A stretch of 64,000 nucleotides of DNA from GCA-2683825 sp965662355. GTDB lineage: Bacteria; Planctomycetota; UBA1135; GCA-002686595. Location of the stretch: assembly GCA_965662355.1 (NCBI GenBank), contig CBFIHP010000002.1, positions 62,001-126,000 of the forward strand. The letters run 5' to 3'. Each line of letters opens with the position of its first letter. Position 1 is the stretch's first letter. Shown in pieces: positions 35,961 through 44,710 of this stretch. The position numbers and the translations under genes were made by a program. Below the pieces are notes generated by a model, which was given only the letters and a program-made list of their open reading frames with translations, was not told the DNA's origin and did no database searches.

Positions 35961-36403
35961 CCCCGGAGACGAAGTCCAGGAGCAGCACCAACACGAAGAG
36001 CGTGATCCGACGCTTCGCCGCTACCCTCGTCCCCGCGGCGCTTGCGGGAGGGTTGTTCTTGATGGCCGTTGGGCGGGCGAATGATCCGAGCCTCTCGCGC
36101 TGGGGACTGTTCCTGCTCGGGGCCCTGTTCGGGGTGGCTATCTCCGGGCTGATCCGGCTCTTTCGGATCGCACCCTGGGGGTATCCCTGGGCTGGGCTCT
36201 TCTGTGGGTTGGCTCCGCCGGGGATTTTCTTCGATTCGAAGGGCGGACAGGAGGATCGGGGGGGCTTCCTTTTGGTCGCCGCTCTTTTGGGCTTTCTCCT
36301 CGGGCTGATCGAGTGGGCCCGAGCCCGTGGACCCCAGTCAACGACGTCCTCGGCGCGAATCAAGCGGGTTTCCGAAGCGGAGCGCGAGGGCGACTCGGCC
36401 TAG
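35957..36403 (+). CDS. Small membrane protein of the ECF operon
   Basis: 148 residues with three hydrophobic helices (ATLVPAALAGGLFLMAVG, WGLFLLGALFGVAISGLI and GGFLLVAALLGFLLGLIEWA) and a basic, Ser-rich C-terminus. Not a family I recognise. The ATGA overlap with the anti-sigma gene implies that it belongs to the same regulatory unit, perhaps modulating the anti-sigma factor. Confidence 0.72.
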   Translation: MTPETKSRSSTNTKSVIRRFAATLVPAALAGGLFLMAVGRANDPSLSRWGLFLLGALFGVAISGLIRLFRIAPWGYPWAGLFCGLAPPGIFFDSKGGQEDRGGFLLVAALLGFLLGLIEWARARGPQSTTSSARIKRVSEAEREGDSA

Positions 36404-36458
36404 AACCTTTCGAAACGTGCTTGGCAGGGGAGGCGTGTCCTTGACTTGAAGATGGGTT

Positions 36459-36480
36459 CCGCAAAACTGTTTGCGGTTTT
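36459..36480 (+). terminator. Intrinsic terminator of the sigma/anti-sigma operon
   Basis: CCGCAAA-ACTG-TTTGCGG is a perfect 7-bp stem with a 4-nt loop followed by TTTT. It lies 55 nt after the last stop of the ECF operon and 92 nt before the oxidase operon. The best Rho-independent terminator in the window. Confidence 0.65.
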
Positions 36481-36571
36481 CCGCACCGCTCCGGATCGCA
36501 AGCGACCCGGGTTCTCCGCGGCGCCGAAGGCCCAAACCTGCCCCATCCCCAAGGCCCTTCTCCTCTGCAAC

Positions 36572-37936
36572 ATGAACGCGACGAGCCGCCGTTCCAAGGT
36601 GGTCCTCCTGGCGACGACCGCCCTCGTCACGCCGCTGGCCTGTAAATTCGAACCCCGTGTTCCCGAGCTCAAGTACTCGCTGAACATCGAGGAGGTTTCG
36701 AAGAACGAGGTCCTGGCCGACGATCCGAGTGCCCAGGCCCAGCTCGAGGGGGTACTACAGTTCCTCTTCGGGACGCCCCAAACACCCTCGTACATGTCCC
36801 TCGAGGGGTGGGAGGATGATGAATTCTATCCCAACGACTGGGGCTACGAGTACGTCTCGGGTGATGACGATCACTGGGAAGCGTTGACGGCGAGCAACCG
36901 TCGCGCCTATGCCAAGCAGATCGCCGCCATCGAGGCGGGGGACTTCGACTCCGTCGGAGAACCCTACGGAGCGCCGGGGCTCTGGGCGAACTGGCTGGCG
37001 ACCCTCGACGAAAAGCCCGAGGACCCCGACGCCGAGTACGACGAGGACACCTCCTGGCGGGAATACGCGGTCTCCTTATTCGAGGGGCACTACCCGTTGC
37101 TCAGCGAGGCGGCGGATCTGTACCGGACCCAATGTTTCCACTGCCACGGTGCCGAAGGCGGGGGGGACGGCTCGACGTCGAGCTTCCTGAACCCCAAGCC
37201 CCGCGATTATCGACCGGGCAAGTTCAAGTGGACGGCCCTCAAGGACAAGGGACGTCCGCGCCACGACGACCTCTTCCGCATTCTGGAAGAGGGCATCTGG
37301 ACGACGGCGATGCCCAACTTCCGTCGCTTCACCGATGCCCAGATTCATGGCCTCGTCGATTACGTTCGTCTTCTCGCCATTCGGGGCGAGACCGAAATCC
37401 TCGTGATCAGCGACTTTGGTGAGGACGAGCCGATCACGACCCAGGGGGTTTTCGAGAACTACCAGCTCGTCGTCGATCGCTGGAAAGAGGCCGAGGGTCT
37501 CGTGATCGCCTACGAGGGCGAGGTTCCCCATCCCACGCCAGAGCGCATCGAACGGGGGCGCTACCTGTTCGTGACGCCCGGCGAGGAGGGCGGGGCCAAC
37601 TGCGCCAGCTGCCATGGTGACCTAGGCCTCGGCGATGGTCCTGCGGTAGAAGAGCCCGACAAGGCCGTGGACGACTGGGGCAACCCCATCAGGCCGCGCG
37701 ACTTGACCAGCGGGACCTTCCGCTTCGGGCGGCGTCCGATCGATGTGTATCGGCGCATCTACGCCGGCATCAACGGCACCCCGATGCCCGAGCACATCGG
37801 ACAGCAGATCACCGACATGGACGGGAACCAAAGGGCTCTGAACGAGGACGACGTCTGGGATCTCGTCTTCTTCGTGCGTTCGATGTGGACCCAACCCCTC
37901 GCAGTGAGCGCAGCAACCGGGGAAGCGGGGCACTAG
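36572..37936 (+). CDS. Dihaem cytochrome c lipoprotein of the oxidase operon
   Basis: 454 residues from the ATG that opens a lipoprotein signal (VVLLATTALVTPLAC). Two c-type haem sites are present: CFHCH at 188-192 with a likely Met ligand in TTAMPNF, and CASCH at 344-348 with NGTPMPEHIG. The N-terminal 150 residues are acidic and carry no haem motif. As the first gene before subunit II, it probably passes electrons from the quinol-oxidising complex to the CuA site. The stop directly abuts the start of subunit II. Confidence 0.85.
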   Translation: MNATSRRSKVVLLATTALVTPLACKFEPRVPELKYSLNIEEVSKNEVLADDPSAQAQLEGVLQFLFGTPQTPSYMSLEGWEDDEFYPNDWGYEYVSGDDDHWEALTASNRRAYAKQIAAIEAGDFDSVGEPYGAPGLWANWLATLDEKPEDPDAEYDEDTSWREYAVSLFEGHYPLLSEAADLYRTQCFHCHGAEGGGDGSTSSFLNPKPRDYRPGKFKWTALKDKGRPRHDDLFRILEEGIWTTAMPNFRRFTDAQIHGLVDYVRLLAIRGETEILVISDFGEDEPITTQGVFENYQLVVDRWKEAEGLVIAYEGEVPHPTPERIERGRYLFVTPGEEGGANCASCHGDLGLGDGPAVEEPDKAVDDWGNPIRPRDLTSGTFRFGRRPIDVYRRIYAGINGTPMPEHIGQQITDMDGNQRALNEDDVWDLVFFVRSMWTQPLAVSAATGEAGH

Positions 37937-38719
37937 ATGATGAAGTTCAATCTGTTCCGGGTCTTCATAGCCCTGCTCTTTCTCCTGGTGCCGATTCTCG
38001 GCGTCTGGACCTTTGTCGATGCCGACCGCTGGGGGGTTTGGTTCCCGGAAGTGGTTTCGACCTACGGCGGCAAGATCGACTTTCTCTTCAACGTGATCCT
38101 GTGGATGGTCGGGATCACCTTCGTCGGGACGGAAGTCATCTTGGTCTGGGCGATCATGCGCTACTCGAAGGACAAGGACGGCTCGGCGACATACACCCAC
38201 GGCAACCACACGCTCGAGATCGTCTGGACCGCGATTCCCGCGGTGCTGCTCATCTTTGTGGCCTTCTCGCAGATGAATGCGTGGAGCACAGTCAAGATGG
38301 ACTTCCCCGACGACGGACCCTACACGCTGGACACGCCGATGATGGAGGTCATCGCCGGACAGTTCGATTGGTGGGCTCGTTACCCCGACGAACAGGGCAA
38401 CTTCAAGGGCACCGAGGTCATCGATGTGTCTTTCGACATCTACGTCCCCGTCGATACGGCCGTGGTCTTCAAGCTGAATAGCCGCGACGTGCTGCACAGT
38501 TTCTTCGTCCCCGAATTCCGCCTGAAGCAAGATGCCGTGCCCGGCATGAGCATTCCGGTCTGGTTCGAGGCCACGAAGACCGGGTCCTACGACCTGATCT
38601 GCGCCGAGCTGTGCGGATGGGGCCATTACAAGATGGCCGGCAGGGTCCACGTGGTGGAGAAGCAGGAATACGAGGACTGGCTCGCGAACAAGCGCAAAGA
38701 GCTGTACGCCAACGACTAA
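37937..38719 (+). CDS. coxB: Cytochrome c oxidase subunit II
   Basis: 260 residues. Two membrane helices at the front (about 8-26 and 52-75) hold the protein at the outer face of the membrane, followed by the cupredoxin domain. The CuA ligands are present: His187 in VLHSFFVPEFRLK, then Cys222-Glu224-Cys226-His230-Met233 in CAELCGWGHYKM. It receives electrons from cytochrome c. No fused haem domain, so the separate dihaem protein upstream is the likely donor. Confidence 0.95.
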   Translation: MMKFNLFRVFIALLFLLVPILGVWTFVDADRWGVWFPEVVSTYGGKIDFLFNVILWMVGITFVGTEVILVWAIMRYSKDKDGSATYTHGNHTLEIVWTAIPAVLLIFVAFSQMNAWSTVKMDFPDDGPYTLDTPMMEVIAGQFDWWARYPDEQGNFKGTEVIDVSFDIYVPVDTAVVFKLNSRDVLHSFFVPEFRLKQDAVPGMSIPVWFEATKTGSYDLICAELCGWGHYKMAGRVHVVEKQEYEDWLANKRKELYAND

Positions 38720-38728
38720 TCCAAAGAC

Positions 38729-40564
38729 ATGAGCTCTAACGCACCCTCACGACTGCTCGGACTGGATCCCGCCGGAACCGTCCACACGAACCACGATCAC
38801 CACGAGCTGGGGTTCTGGAAGAAGTACATCTTCTCCACCGACCACAAGGTGATCGGCCTGCAGTTCCTCTTCACCGGCCTGGTCATGCTGCTCGTCGGCG
38901 GCTTGATGGCCATGGGGATTCGCTGGCAACTGGCCTTCCCGTGGACGGAAATGCCCGTCATTGGCAAGGTCCTCTTCCCCGAAACGGGAGGTGTCGCCAC
39001 GCCCGAGGGCTACACCATGCTCTTCACGATGCACGGGACGTTGATGATCTTCTTCGTCATCATCCCGCTGCTCACGGGGACCTTCGGGAACTTCCTGATC
39101 CCGTTGATGATCGGTGCGCCGGACATGGCCTTCCCGCGCCTGAATATGTTCGGATACTGGTTCTGGTGGCCCGGCATCTTCCTGGTCCTGCTTTCCTTCG
39201 GAGCGGAAGGTGGCGGCCCCGCCGCCGGTTGGACGGCGTACCCGCCACTCTCGACGATCAAGACCGCGGCTCCCGGCAGTCTGTCGGGGCAGAACCTGTG
39301 GCTTCTGTCGCTGACGTTCGTCGGTGTCTCTTCGATGATGGGGGCGATCAACTACGTGACCACCATCGTCAAGATGCGTGCCCCGGGCATGACGTTTTTC
39401 CGCATGCCACTTTCGATCTGGTCCTTGATGATCGCGGCCCTTCTGCAGCTGTTCGCCCTGCCCGTTTTGACGGCGGCGAGCTTCATGCAGCTCTTCGACC
39501 GCATTTTCGACGCGGGCTTTTTCACCCCGACGAACACCACGATCAACGGTCTCACTCCGGAAGCCGGCGATTTGGCGGCAGGGGGGCACCCGCTCCTCTG
39601 GCAACACCTCTTCTGGTTCTACAGCCATCCGGCGGTGTACATCATGGTCGTGCCGGCCATGGGCTTCGCGTCGGACATCATCTCGGTTCACGCTCGTAAG
39701 CCGATTTTCGGCTACAAGCCAATGGCCTACTCGATGGTCGGGATCGCGGGGCTGGGCTTCATCGTGTGGGGCCACCACATGTTCATGTCCGGCATGAACC
39801 CGACCGTCGGCCTCGTCTTCATGACCGCGACGGTCATGATCGCCTTGCCCTCGGCGGTGAAGGTCTTCAACTGGCTGGGCACGTTGTGGGGGGCGAGCAT
39901 CCGCCTGAACACGCCCATGCTGTTTGCGATGGCTTTCGTGTCGATGTTCATCATCGGCGGCCTTTCGGGGATCTGGATGGCCTCGACGCCGGTGGACATC
40001 TACATCCACGACACCTACATCATCGTCGCGCACTTCCACTACGTCGTGTTCGCCGGATCGGTGCTGGCCATCTTCGGCTCGCTGTATCACTGGTACCCGA
40101 AGATGTTCGGGCGGATGATGAACGAGACGCTCGGCAAGATTCACTTCGTCGGGACGTTCATCTTCACCAACGGCGTGTTCTACATGATGCACCAGCTCGG
40201 CATCGCCGGGTTGATGCGTCGCACGGCCGACCCGTACGCCTACGAAACCTACGCGCATCTGCAGCCGATGAACGAGTTCATCAGCATCTGCGCCTTCTGC
40301 CTGCTCGGCTGGCAGGTGTTCTTCGTCATCAACTTCTTCGGAAGCATGGCCTTCGGTCGGCGAGCCGGTCGGAACCCGTGGAATGCGTGCAGCCTGGAAT
40401 GGGCCGCACCCTCGCCTCCGGGTCACGGCAACTTCGACTACGAGCTGGCCGTGCACTGCGGTCCCTACGAGTACGGCAAGCCGGGGCACGACAAGGACTG
40501 GTGCCCGCAGACCGAAGCGCTGGAGAGTCCCGAGGCTCCCGCCAAGGAGCCGGTGCTCGCCTGA
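38729..40564 (+). CDS. coxA: Cytochrome c oxidase subunit I, A2 type
   Basis: 611 residues, twelve hydrophobic helices expected. Catalytic core of a haem-copper oxidase that reduces O2 and pumps protons. CuB ligands are His300 in helix VI and the WGHHMFMSG pair; Tyr304 would be the cross-linked tyrosine. Helix VI reads FWFYSHPAVY: the proton-channel Glu of A1 enzymes (HPEVY) is absent and the Tyr-Ser pair (298-299) that replaces it in A2-type enzymes is present. The C-terminal 90 residues are a soluble extension with Trp and Pro. Confidence 0.95.
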   Translation: MSSNAPSRLLGLDPAGTVHTNHDHHELGFWKKYIFSTDHKVIGLQFLFTGLVMLLVGGLMAMGIRWQLAFPWTEMPVIGKVLFPETGGVATPEGYTMLFTMHGTLMIFFVIIPLLTGTFGNFLIPLMIGAPDMAFPRLNMFGYWFWWPGIFLVLLSFGAEGGGPAAGWTAYPPLSTIKTAAPGSLSGQNLWLLSLTFVGVSSMMGAINYVTTIVKMRAPGMTFFRMPLSIWSLMIAALLQLFALPVLTAASFMQLFDRIFDAGFFTPTNTTINGLTPEAGDLAAGGHPLLWQHLFWFYSHPAVYIMVVPAMGFASDIISVHARKPIFGYKPMAYSMVGIAGLGFIVWGHHMFMSGMNPTVGLVFMTATVMIALPSAVKVFNWLGTLWGASIRLNTPMLFAMAFVSMFIIGGLSGIWMASTPVDIYIHDTYIIVAHFHYVVFAGSVLAIFGSLYHWYPKMFGRMMNETLGKIHFVGTFIFTNGVFYMMHQLGIAGLMRRTADPYAYETYAHLQPMNEFISICAFCLLGWQVFFVINFFGSMAFGRRAGRNPWNACSLEWAAPSPPGHGNFDYELAVHCGPYEYGKPGHDKDWCPQTEALESPEAPAKEPVLA

Positions 40565-40587
40565 GCGGCAAGCCGGATCTTCGACAC

Positions 40588-41538
40588 GTGACGAACCAAC
40601 CGAACAGCTGGGCCTATCGCTTTGCGCTGCTCGCGGCCATCTCGGCCGTGCCGCTGGTCCTGTTCGGTGGTTCCGTTACAACGCTCGGCGCCGGCATGGC
40701 GGTCGAGGGCTGGTTGATCGCGGAGGGGCACTTCCTGTTGTTCTTCCCGGTGGACTCGTGGTTTCGGGATACGGCGACGTTCGTCGAGCACACGCACCGC
40801 TTGTTCGGAATGCTCGTTGGGCTCTTCGCGATCGCTTCCGTTGTGGCCAGCTTTGCTTCCCGCGAGAGCGCGGGTGCCCGGGGCCTGGCGCTCCTGGGAC
40901 TGCTCCTCGTCTGTGGTCAAGGCGTTCTCGGTGGCTTTCGAGTCCTAGAGAACGAGCCACGCCTGGCCTTCCTGCATGGGGCCGCTGCCCAGGCGGTGTT
41001 TGCTGCTCTATGTGCCAGTGCCTGGGTCCTGCACCGGGGCTGGAAACGCGGATTCAGGAAGGAACAGCGGCCAGGCATGGGGCTGCGCCTCTTGGCCCTG
41101 GGCGCGGTGCTTCTCGTCTATGCCCAGATCGTGCTGGGGGCCTGGTATCGGCACGCCTTGCGGCCCACGCCCATGGCTGAGGCCGCTGGCCGTTTTATGT
41201 GGCACGCGTTTTTCGCCCTCTTGCTAGGGGTCTTTCTGGTGGCACTCATCGCCGCCTGCCGAAGAGCCAAGAGCGAGGTTCTGCTGCGCTCCGCGAACCG
41301 GCTCGTGCTTTTCCTGGGCTTGCAGATCGGCCTGGGAGTGAGCGCTTGGCTGGGATATCGGCCCTCTGCGGTGGGTGTTCTCGAGTGGGGCCTTTCGATC
41401 CTGCACGTGCTTGGTGGTGGCCTGCTCCTCGCCCAGACGCTCTTCATCTGGATGTGGATGGAACGCTCCCGACTGATTTCCCCCGCGCTGGCAACAGGAA
41501 CGGTCGATCGCGGACTCGTTCCCCGTGAGGCACATTGA
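40588..41538 (+). CDS. ctaA: Haem A synthase (COX15/CtaA family)
   Basis: 316 residues from a GTG. Eight hydrophobic helices with the conserved histidines in EHTHRLFG, FLHGAAAQ, RFMWHAFFAL and ILHVLGGG. The enzyme oxidises the C8 methyl of haem O to give haem A in the membrane. Overlaps ctaB by 4 bases (TTGA). Its presence next to the A2 subunit I implies an aa3 or caa3-like enzyme. Confidence 0.9.
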   Translation: MTNQPNSWAYRFALLAAISAVPLVLFGGSVTTLGAGMAVEGWLIAEGHFLLFFPVDSWFRDTATFVEHTHRLFGMLVGLFAIASVVASFASRESAGARGLALLGLLLVCGQGVLGGFRVLENEPRLAFLHGAAAQAVFAALCASAWVLHRGWKRGFRKEQRPGMGLRLLALGAVLLVYAQIVLGAWYRHALRPTPMAEAAGRFMWHAFFALLLGVFLVALIAACRRAKSEVLLRSANRLVLFLGLQIGLGVSAWLGYRPSAVGVLEWGLSILHVLGGGLLLAQTLFIWMWMERSRLISPALATGTVDRGLVPREAH

Positions 41539-42473
41539 AAACGGGCGCGATGAAAACACCTGAACTCGAACTTCTGAATTCGGATTCCGTCAACGAAATC
41601 GCGGGGGTGCACCAGGGCCTCGGGACCCTGGCCGATTTTCTGGAGCTGGTGAAGCCCAAGATCGGCGTCTTCGTCTTCTTCGCGGCCTTCACGGGTGCGA
41701 CGCTCACCGGCGGTGAGCTGGGACAGAGCTTCTTCGCGGCCCTCAGCGTGCTTTGCGTGGCGGCTTCCTCGTGCGTGTTCAATCAGATCATCGAGCGCGA
41801 TGTCGATCGCCTCATGCAGCGCACCGCCAACCGCCCCCTTGTCACCGGCCGGGTCGACGTGCGGGATGCGGTGCTCTTTGCGAGTCTGCTGGCCATCGTG
41901 GGCGTCACGTCCCTGGCGACCGCGTTCCACATCGAGAGCGCGCTGCTGGCGCTGGGCACCCTTGCGGCCTACGCGCTGGTCTACACGCCCTTGAAGCGTG
42001 CCACGTCGCTGAACACGATCGTCGGTGCGGTTCCCGGGGCCATGCCGCCCTTGCTGGGGGCTGTGGCCATCTCGGGCGCCCCCGGGTCCTGGGGCTGGAT
42101 TCTGTTCGGAGTCCTTTTCACTTGGCAGTTCCCGCACTTCCTCGCCATCGCCTGGCTGTATCGCGAGGATTACGCCCGGGCCGGTATGCAGATGCTTCCA
42201 GCCCTCCCCGGTAGCCGTGGCGTCGCCGGACGCCAGGCCCTTCTCTATAGCCTGGTCTTGCTGCCGCTCTCGCTCCTGCCGGGAGTGCGCGGAGATGCCG
42301 GCCTGGTTTACACCGCAGCCGTGTTCTTCCTCGGACTCGGCTACGTGGGAGCTTCGCTCGCCTTCGCGCGGGCCGAGACGATTCGGACCGCACGGTCGGT
42401 CTTGCTCCTGTCCCTGATCTACCTGCCGGCCGTCTTTTGCGCGGCCCTCTTCGATCCTGCCCTTTCGTTCTAG
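41535..42473 (+). CDS. ctaB: Protohaem IX farnesyltransferase (haem O synthase)
   Basis: 312 residues from a TTG overlapping the ctaA stop; the ATG at 41550 is the alternative. UbiA-family prenyltransferase with the Asp-rich motif NQIIERDVDRLMQRTANRPL and the second motif near WLYREDYARAGMQMLP. It adds farnesyl to haem B, supplying haem O to CtaA. Confidence 0.93.
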   Translation: MKTGAMKTPELELLNSDSVNEIAGVHQGLGTLADFLELVKPKIGVFVFFAAFTGATLTGGELGQSFFAALSVLCVAASSCVFNQIIERDVDRLMQRTANRPLVTGRVDVRDAVLFASLLAIVGVTSLATAFHIESALLALGTLAAYALVYTPLKRATSLNTIVGAVPGAMPPLLGAVAISGAPGSWGWILFGVLFTWQFPHFLAIAWLYREDYARAGMQMLPALPGSRGVAGRQALLYSLVLLPLSLLPGVRGDAGLVYTAAVFFLGLGYVGASLAFARAETIRTARSVLLLSLIYLPAVFCAALFDPALSF

Positions 42474-42480
42474 TCCCACC

Positions 42481-43110
42481 ATGAGCCAACCGATCGCTGC
42501 CTACGATCCCTCGGCGGATGCGCCCGCGCACCACCACCCGGTCTACGACTACGACAGCGGCCCGCCCGTCGCGCGCGGGAAGTTCGCTATCTGGTTGTTC
42601 CTGGCGACCGAGATCATGTTCTTCACGGGACTGATCGGCGCCTACATCGTGCTGCGCACGGCATCGAACACCTGGCCGAACCCCGAGGAGCGCCTTGCCG
42701 TTCCGATCACGGCCCTGAACACCTTCGTCCTGATCACGAGTTCGTGGTTGATGGTGCGGGCGCTCCTGGCCTCGAAGGTGGGGGACCGCAAGGGGGTTCT
42801 GTTCTGGCTGGGGCTGACGATCATCGGCGGAGGCCTTTTCGTTGGGATTCAGGTGTATGAGTACTTCGAGCTCATCCACCACGGCAACCTGCCCAGCACC
42901 GATATCTTCTGGTCGACGTTCTATCTCATGACCGGCTTCCACGGCACCCACGTGGTCGTCGGGCTCATCTGGCTGATCGCCGTGTGGTTCGCCACGTGGC
43001 GGGGTCACTACACCAAGGAAGACAACCTGGGAATCGAGCTGGCGGGCCTGTACTGGCACTTTGTCGACCTCGTCTGGGTGCTTCTCTTCACCATCGTCTA
43101 TCTCTTCTGA
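42481..43110 (+). CDS. coxC: Cytochrome c oxidase subunit III
   Basis: 209 residues, the short five-helix form of subunit III. The segment FLATEIMFFTGLIGAYIVLR and the later STFYLMTGFHGTHVVVGL (with the conserved Glu and His) are typical, as is the final GLYWHFVDLVWVLLF. It stabilises subunit I. The first 30 residues are His/Pro/Asp-rich and cytoplasmic. Confidence 0.93.
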   Translation: MSQPIAAYDPSADAPAHHHPVYDYDSGPPVARGKFAIWLFLATEIMFFTGLIGAYIVLRTASNTWPNPEERLAVPITALNTFVLITSSWLMVRALLASKVGDRKGVLFWLGLTIIGGGLFVGIQVYEYFELIHHGNLPSTDIFWSTFYLMTGFHGTHVVVGLIWLIAVWFATWRGHYTKEDNLGIELAGLYWHFVDLVWVLLFTIVYLF

Positions 43111-43166
43111 TTCCATCGAGCCACGCGTACCGCCCCACCGATAAGAGAAGACAGGAGCACACCGAA

Positions 43167-43577
43167 ATGTCCGACGACCACGACAAGTTTCACTTCAGTG
43201 CGGAACAGATATTCATCAAGCTTTTCATCCTGACCGCTGCGGAGGTCGGGTGGGGATACCTCGCCAAGGACTGGGGCAGGATTCTGCTCTGGGGTGGCTT
43301 GATCCTGTGCGCGGTCTGGAAGGCCGTCCTGATCGGTGTCTACTTCATGCACCTGAAGTTCGAGGGCTGGATCGTGAAGGGGTTGATCCTGCCCACGCCG
43401 ATCCTGGTTCTGGTGATCTTCGGCTATGTCGTGCCCGACGTGGCGGACAAGGAAGGCAACCTGATACACCCCATCGGTGCCCAGTGGGATCCAACCACGG
43501 GCAAGGTCCAGCGGGACATGGAGCCAAGGGAAGACGAAGGCCACGAACCCGAGCCATCCGGGGCGGACGAGCACTAG
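43167..43577 (+). CDS. Cytochrome c oxidase subunit IV (COX4_pro type)
   Basis: 136 residues from the ATG with AGGAG upstream. Three short hydrophobic helices match the bacterial subunit IV family, with the typical end of the second helix VLIGVYFMHLKFEGW. An acidic, hydrophilic tail of about 45 residues follows. Follows subunit III directly, as in other cox operons. Confidence 0.85.
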   Translation: MSDDHDKFHFSAEQIFIKLFILTAAEVGWGYLAKDWGRILLWGGLILCAVWKAVLIGVYFMHLKFEGWIVKGLILPTPILVLVIFGYVVPDVADKEGNLIHPIGAQWDPTTGKVQRDMEPREDEGHEPEPSGADEH

Positions 43578-43628
43578 CCGCGGACCCCAAGAGGATCTGT
43601 CATCCGCTTCCTAAACGCCATTCCCCTC

Positions 43629-44237
43629 GTGGGGATCGGGATGCTACTGGCGCTGATATTCGCCTGTGGTGGGTCCACGCCGGTTTCGATTGCGGGGACC
43701 GGCGGGGTCGAGCTGGCGGCCGCCGCCGATGCCGACAGTCGCTTTGGTCCTGTTCCCGACTTCCAGTTGACCGATCAGGATGGCGCCCGTTTCTCGAACG
43801 AGGACCTGAGGGGCTCGCCCTTCGTGGTGGCGGCCATCTTCACGACCTGCGCCGGTCCCTGCCCCAAGATCAGCGCCTCGATGAAGCGCCTTCAAGGCGA
43901 GCTCGGGGGGGTGGACGTGAAGCTCGTCTCGATCAGTGTCGACCCCGAGTATGACACCCCCGAGCGACTACGCAGCTATGGGCAACGCTGGGGTGCCGAG
44001 GTCGGGCGCTGGAGCTTTCTGACGGGGGACAAACGGGCGGTGTACGACCTGGTCCAGAACGGGCTGTGGTTGGCGGCTCAAGAGGACCCGGAGGCCCCGA
44101 AGGGTTTTCACGTCACGCACAAGACCTCGATCGTGGCCGTGGATCGAGACGGCGAGCGTCGGGGTTGGTACGAGGGCACCGAGCCGACGGCCATCGATCA
44201 GCTCATCGCGCGCATGCGTTTCCTCTCCGAGGAGTGA
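43629..44237 (+). CDS. SCO1/SenC-family copper chaperone, lipoprotein
   Basis: 202 residues from a GTG. The thioredoxin-like fold carries the copper motif TTCAGPCP (Cys74, Cys78) and the third ligand His in GFHVTHKTS. Sco proteins deliver copper to the CuA site of subunit II. The start is uncertain: from the GTG the lipoprotein signal (MLLALIFAC) lacks a basic residue, whereas in-frame codons back to an ATC at 43602 would give an N-terminus with an Arg, and AGAGGA lies just before that ATC. No ATG, GTG or TTG is available further upstream before a stop. Confidence 0.88.
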   Translation: MGIGMLLALIFACGGSTPVSIAGTGGVELAAAADADSRFGPVPDFQLTDQDGARFSNEDLRGSPFVVAAIFTTCAGPCPKISASMKRLQGELGGVDVKLVSISVDPEYDTPERLRSYGQRWGAEVGRWSFLTGDKRAVYDLVQNGLWLAAQEDPEAPKGFHVTHKTSIVAVDRDGERRGWYEGTEPTAIDQLIARMRFLSEE

Positions 44238-44240
44238 CGC

Positions 44241-44687
44241 GTGGAGCCGATCTCCCAGCTGCCGGCGATCAATGCTTCTCTGAACTTCCTGGCCTGCTGT
44301 CTGATCAGCACAGGGTTGGTCTTGATCAAGCTCGGCCGGCGCAAGGCCCATGCGCTCTTCATGATCGCTGCGACGGTCGTCAGCGCCGTGTTCCTCGGAT
44401 GCTATCTGACCTACCATTTCAAGGTCGTTCCCGAGGTGGGTCACACCAGCTTCAACCACGAGGGTGGATGGAAGCTCGCCTACTACGTGATGCTGGTCAC
44501 GCACGTTCTGCTCGCGGCGGTGAATCTACCGCTGATCCTGATCACCCTGTGGAAGGCGTATCGAAGAGACTGGGCAGGGCACCGCCGTATCGCGCGCTGG
44601 AGCTTCCCCATCTGGTTCTACGTGTCGGTGACCGGGGTTCTCGTCTATTTCGCCCTCTACCGCTGGAACGCCCCGCCTCCGGCCTGA
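44241..44687 (+). CDS. DUF420 membrane protein
   Basis: 148 residues from a GTG 3 bp after the sco stop. Four hydrophobic helices, with the conserved HHF/YHFKV-type segment (CYLTYHFKVVPEVGH), HVLLAAVNLPLILITL and RWSFPIWFYVSVTGVLVY that mark the DUF420 family. These proteins are found in cytochrome oxidase operons and are thought to help assembly; the exact role is not known. Confidence 0.88.
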   Translation: MEPISQLPAINASLNFLACCLISTGLVLIKLGRRKAHALFMIAATVVSAVFLGCYLTYHFKVVPEVGHTSFNHEGGWKLAYYVMLVTHVLLAAVNLPLILITLWKAYRRDWAGHRRIARWSFPIWFYVSVTGVLVYFALYRWNAPPPA

Positions 44688-44697
44688 GCGCTTGCGC

Positions 44698-44703
44698 TAC
44701 ACT
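44698..44703 (+). promoter_or_regulatory. Putative -10 hexamer TACACT before the small selenoprotein gene
   Basis: Ends 7 nt before the ATG at 44711, with no Shine-Dalgarno between. The gene might have its own leaderless transcript in addition to operon read-through. Confidence 0.3.
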
Positions 44704-44710
44704 TCCAACG

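Noticed and set aside
36441..36470. TTGACT with a downstream hexamer as a sigma-70 promoter for the oxidase operon
   Set aside because: The only -10 at usable spacing (AACTGT) is poor and lies within the terminator stem. The terminator reading is stronger.
38747..40489. 580-codon minus-strand frame opposite coxA
   Set aside because: Antisense of a highly conserved gene in GC-rich DNA; Arg/His/Asp-rich product without domains.
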